From the NCBI GenBank assembly GCA_004151065.3, contig NWUY0300034256.1, positions 7,810-19,020 on the forward strand: a DNA stretch of 11,211 bases, read 5' to 3'. Shown one piece after another: positions 7,293 to 11,211 of this stretch (positions within the stretch are counted from its first letter, which is position 1; each line of letters begins with the position of its first letter). Below the pieces are notes generated by a model. The model worked only from the letters and a program-made list of their open reading frames with translations, did no database searches and was not told the DNA's origin. This DNA is from Larix sibirica (taxonomy: Eukaryota; Streptophyta; Pinopsida; Pinales; Pinaceae). The translations under genes and the position numbers were made by a program.

Positions 7293-7799
7293 TTACGTTC
7301 ACCTTTGTGTCTTTAATTTCAACAGAATTCAAATATTTGTTGGAAATAAATCTTCTGCGCCGCCAAGGATTATACTGTGAGAAAACTCGACTCGTGAAAG
7401 ATTTTAAACTTCCGGGATTGCATCAAAGAAAGGGGGTTGTTGTGGACCAAGGTCAGGGGATTCTGAGTTATACTGCGGAGGAGATCTAGGAGGCCAAGGA
7501 GACTGTAGGATAACAGGTCCAGAAGGGCACCTCTGCTGCGGTTAAGTACACCAGGAAAAAGCACAGGGATGCCCACGATGTTACTGACGGTACTGGGAGC
7601 AGCGCTATGGATTTACAGGCAGAAAGCGGCCGAGGTCAAGGATGCCACGTTACAGAAGGCTGTGTAGGTTTGGAATGCTACCAAGGAGAAGCTGGGGTAA
7701 TATATAGAAGCAACTCGTGATAAGATGAGTCAAGTGGGTATTAGAGCATATGAGAAAGCTCAGAACATTATGCTGCAGGCATTTACAGCAACCACGTAG
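7293..7799 (+). pseudogene. LEA group 3-like pseudogene, copy B
   Basis: The same broken gene as copy A, sharing its stop codons: TAG 7487-7489 and TAA 7511-7513 in the first exon frame, TAG 7665-7667 and TAA 7698-7700 in the second. The lesions therefore predate the duplication. Copy B lacks 244 bases relative to A, between two CAGAAAG words (1837-1843 and 2081-2087 in A). That removes all 200 bases of intron plus 44 exon bases including both splice sites, and shifts the frame. Past this point B is better preserved than A: RAYEKAQNIMLQAF stays in frame to a TAG at 7797-7799. Because exon bases were lost as well, this is a deletion and not clean retroposition of a spliced transcript. Confidence 0.6.
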
Positions 7800-8545
7800 A
7801 ATTTTAAAAAAGGAACGCATGGAAAAAGGCGTGGCTCTTGATACGATCACCATCTTCTCTCTCATATATACAAACCGATGCCTGCCAAGTTTTTGTGGAA
7901 AGAAAAGTGTTTGATGAAATCTTTACCAGCAAAGTGTTAGACCAAATGTTTGAAAGAGAAGTGCTTGACAGAATGCTTGCATTACAAGTGGTTTGCTGAA
8001 ATGCATGATATAAATAACTCCACTACAGAAGCTTTCATTTGAGAGGGTTTTGATGATTTTCCCAGCTATCTCATAGGGAAAACCTTATGGAAATCCTGAT
8101 TCTTGTGGCCAATGATTATGTGGTAAAGATAAATACAAATTGCAGTTCTTGTAGGGATCCCAATTTACCGGCGACGACTTCTGCTTGAAGGTAAAGAACT
8201 TGACACACTCTCTGCTGTCCAACACCAAAACCCCATTTCTCACATTGGTTTTGCATTTTGGGTGGAGGATTGGTGGGAAATGGAGTCCCTTCATCTCCAT
8301 AGCTTGTCTCTTTCAAGGATTTCTAGTCATTAACAAACCGTCTCCTTTAGTTGCTCCAAATTCAACCAAATTCTTCTTTGTGTAGTGTGGAGGATTTGAA
8401 AGAGGTGCAAATATTGGAGGTCTCCAACATTTTTTGTTATTTGTAAATTCAATGGCTTTTGCCTCCTATATTAGACTTATACCAATGGATCTATTTGACC
8501 TAGAGCAATGTGAGATTTATCGAGGTTCCAATGGCTTTTTTATGT
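7800..8545. other. Conserved block downstream of LEA pseudogene, copy B
   Basis: Counterpart of 2709-3400. It has a 30- to 40-base addition near 7909-7945 (GATGAAATCTTTACCAGCAAAG) relative to A and many small changes. Minus-strand frames at 8085-8300 and 8116-8316 and a plus-strand frame at 8185-8385 cover the same bases as the A frames but are shifted against them. I see no supported gene. Confidence 0.5.
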
Positions 8546-8605
8546 TCTTGGTTTTGGTAGTAGCAGTATTTTTGTTATTCCATGGTTTCTAGATTTTGAC
8601 CTTGA

Positions 8606-9139
8606 ACACATTTATGGGTTTTCCTTCCAAATTTGTCTTTGCATTTTTGGGATTTATTAATGTTTGCAAATATCAGTCATAGTCATGTCCTACTTTTGGA
8701 TAGTTATATAAAAATAGATCTTGAGCATATTAAGTTAGATTTCTATACATATGCATGTGTTGAGATTAAATTTTTGGGTCTATTGGATAAGATGATCTTA
8801 CAACATATTAAGTTAGGTTTCTATACATATGCATGTGCTGAGATTAAATTTTTGGGTTTATTGGATGAGATGATCTTACAACATATTAAGTTAGGTTTCT
8901 ATACATATGCATGTGCTAAGATTAAATTTTTGGGTCTATTGGATAAGATGATCTTATAAACGGAAATTTTTAGGTGGGCTTAAGTTCTTGATTATGGGAA
9001 TATAACTTTTCAAGTTCGACTTTTCTACTTACATTATCAACAAATAAGACACCTTCAAGATTATTGTCTCTTAGCTCAAGCTCACTCCAAAGAAAACAAA
9101 AAACAAAAAACATATACAAACACTAACACTCTTATGTAG
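8606..9139 (+). pseudogene. DUF4283 / CCHC zinc-knuckle retroelement protein relic, copy B
   Basis: One frame can be followed for about 178 codons from 8606 to a TAG at 9137-9139, broken only by TAA at 8957-8959 and TAA at 8981-8983. In order: LWVFLPNLSLHFWDL (8612-8656), a short linker, three copies of a 26-residue unit containing YTYACAEIKF and LLDKMIL (8726-8959), then EIFRW, VLDYGN, and the remains of the zinc knuckle RHLQDYCLLAQ with a Lys-rich tail. Both Cys of the first knuckle pair are lost (Val/Phe region) and four residues are inserted there, while the His and last Cys remain. The W in HFWDL that copy A has turned into a stop is intact. The tryptophan/proline LPN-L-LHFW motif is a hallmark of plant DUF4283 proteins. 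No reverse transcriptase follows, so this is a fragment. Confidence 0.65.
8726..8959 (+). repeat. 78-bp x 3 in-frame tandem repeat (copy B only)
   Basis: Units at 8726-8803, 8804-8881 and 8882-8959 begin CATATTAAGTTAG and run through TTTCTATACATATGCATGTG and ATTAAATTTTTGGGT to GATGATCTTA. Units 2 and 3 differ at only a few bases. The period is 26 codons, so the old reading frame is kept. Copy A has about one and a half diverged units at 3795-3905. Confidence 0.9.
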
Positions 9140-9233
9140 ATGATTAACATATAGAAAATTAGCCAACATTAGGATTAGAGATGGATATTTATGGGTGTTT
9201 CCATGAAGATGGGTAGCATTTTTTGGTAAGCAG

Positions 9234-9375
9234 AGCTTTTTTTAAGTCTTCGATCAAGGGCTTAAAAAAGTGCTTGATCGAGCTTTACAACTTGATTTAG
9301 GGTTTTACTAACCCTGGATCAAAGGTTTTTTAATAGCCCGATAGAGAGATAATTGCTAGATCAAGCCATGATCAA
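9234..9375. repeat. TTGATCGAGC cluster, copy B (collapsed hairpin)
   Basis: AGTCTTCGATCAAGGGCTTAAAAAAG and GCTTGATCGAGCTTTACAAC match the right arm and flank of the 4215-4303 hairpin of copy A. Most of the left arm is missing, leaving a short AGAGCTTTTTTTAAG. TAGATCAAGCCATGATCAAGC follows. Confidence 0.65.
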
Positions 9376-9837
9376 GCATTTCCAATTGTTATAACTATAA
9401 AAACTTAACAGACCACGACTTATTTAAAAATGACGGGTTAGCTACAATTGATATACAATTAATGTTTAGAGATGAAAAGATATGGGTGCAGAGTAATTGA
9501 AATTATAAATATGATTCATCAAATCTAAAGAAAGTGAGAATAGTAATGTATTTACTTGATGCTTCTTCAAAATATTTATTATTATCTGCATGAATCATTT
9601 TTTCTGAAATTATATTTTATTAAATTTCATTATCCTGTAATTTTATATTTTCCTTTCATTGAATTCGAAAAACTTAATAGACCATAAACGATACTAACTT
9701 TTAAAAAATTATTATTATTATTATTATTTTAAATTATTATTTGAACATGAAGTTAAAAATTAGAAAGAAAAAAAATCATTAAAATATTTATCAACATAAT
9801 TTAAAAATTGGTTTATTTTTTTATTATAATTTCAACA
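9376..9837. other. AT-rich non-coding stretch of copy B
   Basis: Counterpart of 4381-5480 in copy A with large losses. It includes a short ATT microsatellite at about 9709-9729 (TTATTATTATTATTATTATT). No gene or RNA is seen. Confidence 0.5.
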
Positions 9838-10500
9838 TAATAGTTTTCTCTGTTTTAAATTGGTTGTATTTTCGTCAACGAGTAATAAAATTTACCCCCC
9901 AATTCGTTTACTCTGAGTCAATTAAAAGATCCCATCAATCATATACTTTTTGGGCATATATGGACAGAAAGTCAGCTCTCGATCCTTGAATTCTGTGTCG
10001 GAAACAAAGAATTCAAAACTTCAGAAAATAGGTTAATGGTTCAAGTTCGGATAAAATATAATTAAGTTTTTTTTGCTAAATTTTTATAGAAACTGGTCAA
10101 ATTTATTTTTGAAAAGTATTATTTTCACAATTTTGTAATTTTAACAATTGTAATTATTTTTTCTAAACTAAATACTCTATTTTAAAATTACACAGATCCC
10201 CAAAATTATGATTTTAACACTCGAAATTGCCATTTCAACTATTCTTACTCTACCCGATTCAGACCAGTCAGAAACGTTTTAGTTAGCATGGTTCAAAAGG
10301 TGTCATAGGTTAATGGTTTAAGAGGTGTATGGCAGAAGTGGGAGTTTATCTTTTAGAAATAATTAATCTGACGTGGTTCGCAGACTCTCATTTACTAATA
10401 ACCAATAATAACTTTACTCAATATCAATTGGACAATAAACTATAACAAATTTTACCATCTTCAAAATAAAACAATCTAAACATTACAAATTACATTTCCA
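9838..10500. other. Non-coding segment of copy B with the dispersed motif
   Basis: It matches 5580-5770 (TTTCGTCAACGAGTAATAAAA, CTTTTTGGGCATATATGGACAG) and then the TTAATGGTTTAAGAGGTGTATGGCAGAAGTGG motif at 10310-10350 with the CTCATTTACTAATAACC partner at 10386. The AT-rich part 10050-10200 has no clear match in A. No gene seen. Confidence 0.5.
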
Positions 10501-10501
10501 A

Positions 10502-10710
10502 GCATTATTAGTGTTCCGTCTTCGATTCTTCCACGAAAGCTGTTCAATTCTTCCTCTACTCTTTAGTTTAGTCTTCGATTCTTCCTCAACTCTTGTAATC
10601 AAGACGAAAGCTATTCAATGGCGACAGATATAGCAAATATCTAATAGAGTCGTCACCAGGCCTGATCCTTCCTATATATACCATTTTTCAGTATGAACAG
10701 GCAAGGTAGT
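10502..10710. other. Copy B-specific segment with TATA-like element
   Basis: This stretch of about 200 bases is absent from copy A, where TTACATTTCCAA is followed almost directly by GCATGTGCCTTTTCTGG. It contains an imperfect 53-bp repeat of GTCTTCGATTCTTCC (10518 and 10571) and ACGAAAGCT(G/A)TTCAA, a short frame starting ATGGCGACAGATATAGC at 10619 that stops after 8 codons, and TATATATA at 10673-10680. It is either an insertion in B or a deletion in A. Confidence 0.5.
10673..10680 (+). promoter_or_regulatory. Possible TATA box
   Basis: CCTATATATACC lies in a locally less AT-rich setting, after a GGCCTGATCC stretch, which is the usual context of a plant TATA box. No open frame or known gene follows in the window, so this is only a candidate. 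Confidence 0.2.
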
Positions 10711-10734
10711 GCATTGAATGTGCCTTTTTCTGGT

Positions 10735-11157
10735 GCAAATGAAAACGTTTAGACGTTACTATGTTTGAAACAGTGGACTTTGTGACATAATAGGCATTCG
10801 TTCGTTCTTCTTTTCAATTGGATCCGCAGCCTCTGTTGACGGAACTAGTCATATTACCGGCCGTATGAGAAATTTGTGGAGAAATCAGCGGCCGTATAGA
10901 AATTTGTGGAGAAATCAGCTGCGGTATACAACGACTTTTAAATAAAATGTCGTGTAGACTTTCAGCGGTCATATGCAGGATTTCAAATTTAGTGCGACGA
11001 AATGAATACACACGATGGAAATGAAAGAATGAAATGATGATTTCAGGAATCTTTAACACAGAGTATCAGAATTTCAAATTAAATTGAGTCGCAGACGTTA
11101 GTTAGCCGGCCCGTGATTTTCGGTGGTACTGTTGTTACGATAACTACTGAGGTTAAA
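10735..11157. other. Conserved tail module of copy B
   Basis: Counterpart of 6481-6870, colinear apart from a 30-bp duplication at 10859-10919. Similarity ends at about TGAGGTTAAAA, right where copy A reads TGAGGGTCAAAA. The minus-strand open frame 10814-11059 crosses the duplication and has no support. Confidence 0.5.
10859..10919. repeat. 30/31-bp tandem duplication, copy B only
   Basis: GGCCGTATGAGAAATTTGTG at 10859 and GGCCGTATAGAAATTTGTGG at 10890 begin two units, each ending GAGAAATCAGC. A degenerate third start (TGCGGTATACAAC) follows. Copy A has a single unit at about 6599-6630. Confidence 0.85.
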
Positions 11158-11164
11158 AACTAGC

Positions 11165-11193
11165 AAGCCATATTAATATTAATAATATGGCTT
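11165..11193. repeat. 11-bp perfect hairpin
   Basis: AAGCCATATTA (11165-11175) and TAATATGGCTT (11183-11193) are perfect reverse complements with a 7-base loop ATATTAA. It lies just after the end of similarity between copies A and B. Confidence 0.8.
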
Positions 11194-11197
11194 ATAT

Positions 11198-11211
11198 ACG
11201 CCGATCGGCGT
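11198..11211. repeat. 14-bp perfect palindrome at the window edge
   Basis: ACGCCGATCGGCGT reads the same on both strands. It is GC-rich against an AT-rich background and may extend past the window end, since it is preceded by TATAT. Confidence 0.8.

Larger units (their letters stand above)
7293..11157 (+). repeat. Long direct duplication, copy B (about 3.9 kb)
   Basis: It repeats 1510-6870 in order and orientation. The first about 345 bases differ from copy A at only one position that I can see (GGGAGCAGC against GGGCGCAGC). Farther on divergence rises, with numerous indels. Losses relative to A include the LEA intron region, most of the 4215 hairpin, the right arm of the 4567 inverted repeat and the second GATCGAGC cluster. 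Confidence 0.8.

Noticed and set aside
7623-7799. Copy B of the LEA-like gene as a retroposed, intron-spliced copy
   Set aside because: The junction removes 44 exon bases as well as the intron and lies at a 7-base direct repeat. No poly(A) tail is present and downstream non-coding sequence is shared with A.
8726-8959. CRISPR-like array
   Set aside because: The three 78-bp units are contiguous tandem repeats without unique spacers, in a plant-type sequence.
10814-11059. Minus-strand 81-residue frame
   Set aside because: It spans a private 30-bp duplication and has no equivalent open frame in copy A.

Overview
The window looks like nuclear DNA of a land plant. It is AT-rich and mostly non-coding, has one clear plant gene fragment (a QUARTET3-like pectinase), a broken LEA-like gene with a GT-AG intron, and relics of a plant DUF4283/zinc-knuckle retroelement protein. 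The wording of those relics and the relic-rich, gene-poor layout fit a gymnosperm (conifer-like) genome best, but that is an inference. Single N bases at 2200, 3610 and 7292 behave like scaffold joins, so the window is best read as four contigs: 1-2199, 2201-3609, 3611-7291 and 7293-11211.

Layout. Positions 2-709 are the 3' half of a QRT3-like gene on the plus strand, the only convincing intact coding sequence. Positions 710-1509 are 3' flank and intergenic DNA with a 66-bp tandem duplication. From 1510 a long module begins (copy A, about 1510-6870) that recurs in the same orientation as copy B (7293 to about 11157). Each copy holds, in order: a dead LEA-like gene; a conserved block with no convincing gene; a decayed DUF4283 + CCHC zinc-knuckle protein relic; a cluster of TTGATCGAGC-type words (a large hairpin in A); AT-rich filler; a dispersed GTATGGCAGAAGTGG motif; and a better conserved, somewhat GC-richer tail ending near GTTAGCCGGCCCGTGATT. 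Copy B is shorter (about 3.9 kb against 5.4 kb) through many deletions. The last 55 bases leave the repeat and contain two palindromes.

Nothing suggests that genes here work together in a pathway. The QRT3-like gene is followed by a decayed, duplicated, retroelement-rich tract. Most of the interest is structural: an exact 448-bp duplication across a one-base gap that is almost surely an assembly artefact; a LEA pseudogene inactivated before the A/B duplication and then damaged differently in each copy; a 78-bp (26-codon) triplication inside the retroelement relic of copy B only; and palindromes present in A but collapsed in B. I found no convincing new biological system, no tRNA or rRNA gene, and no CRISPR array.
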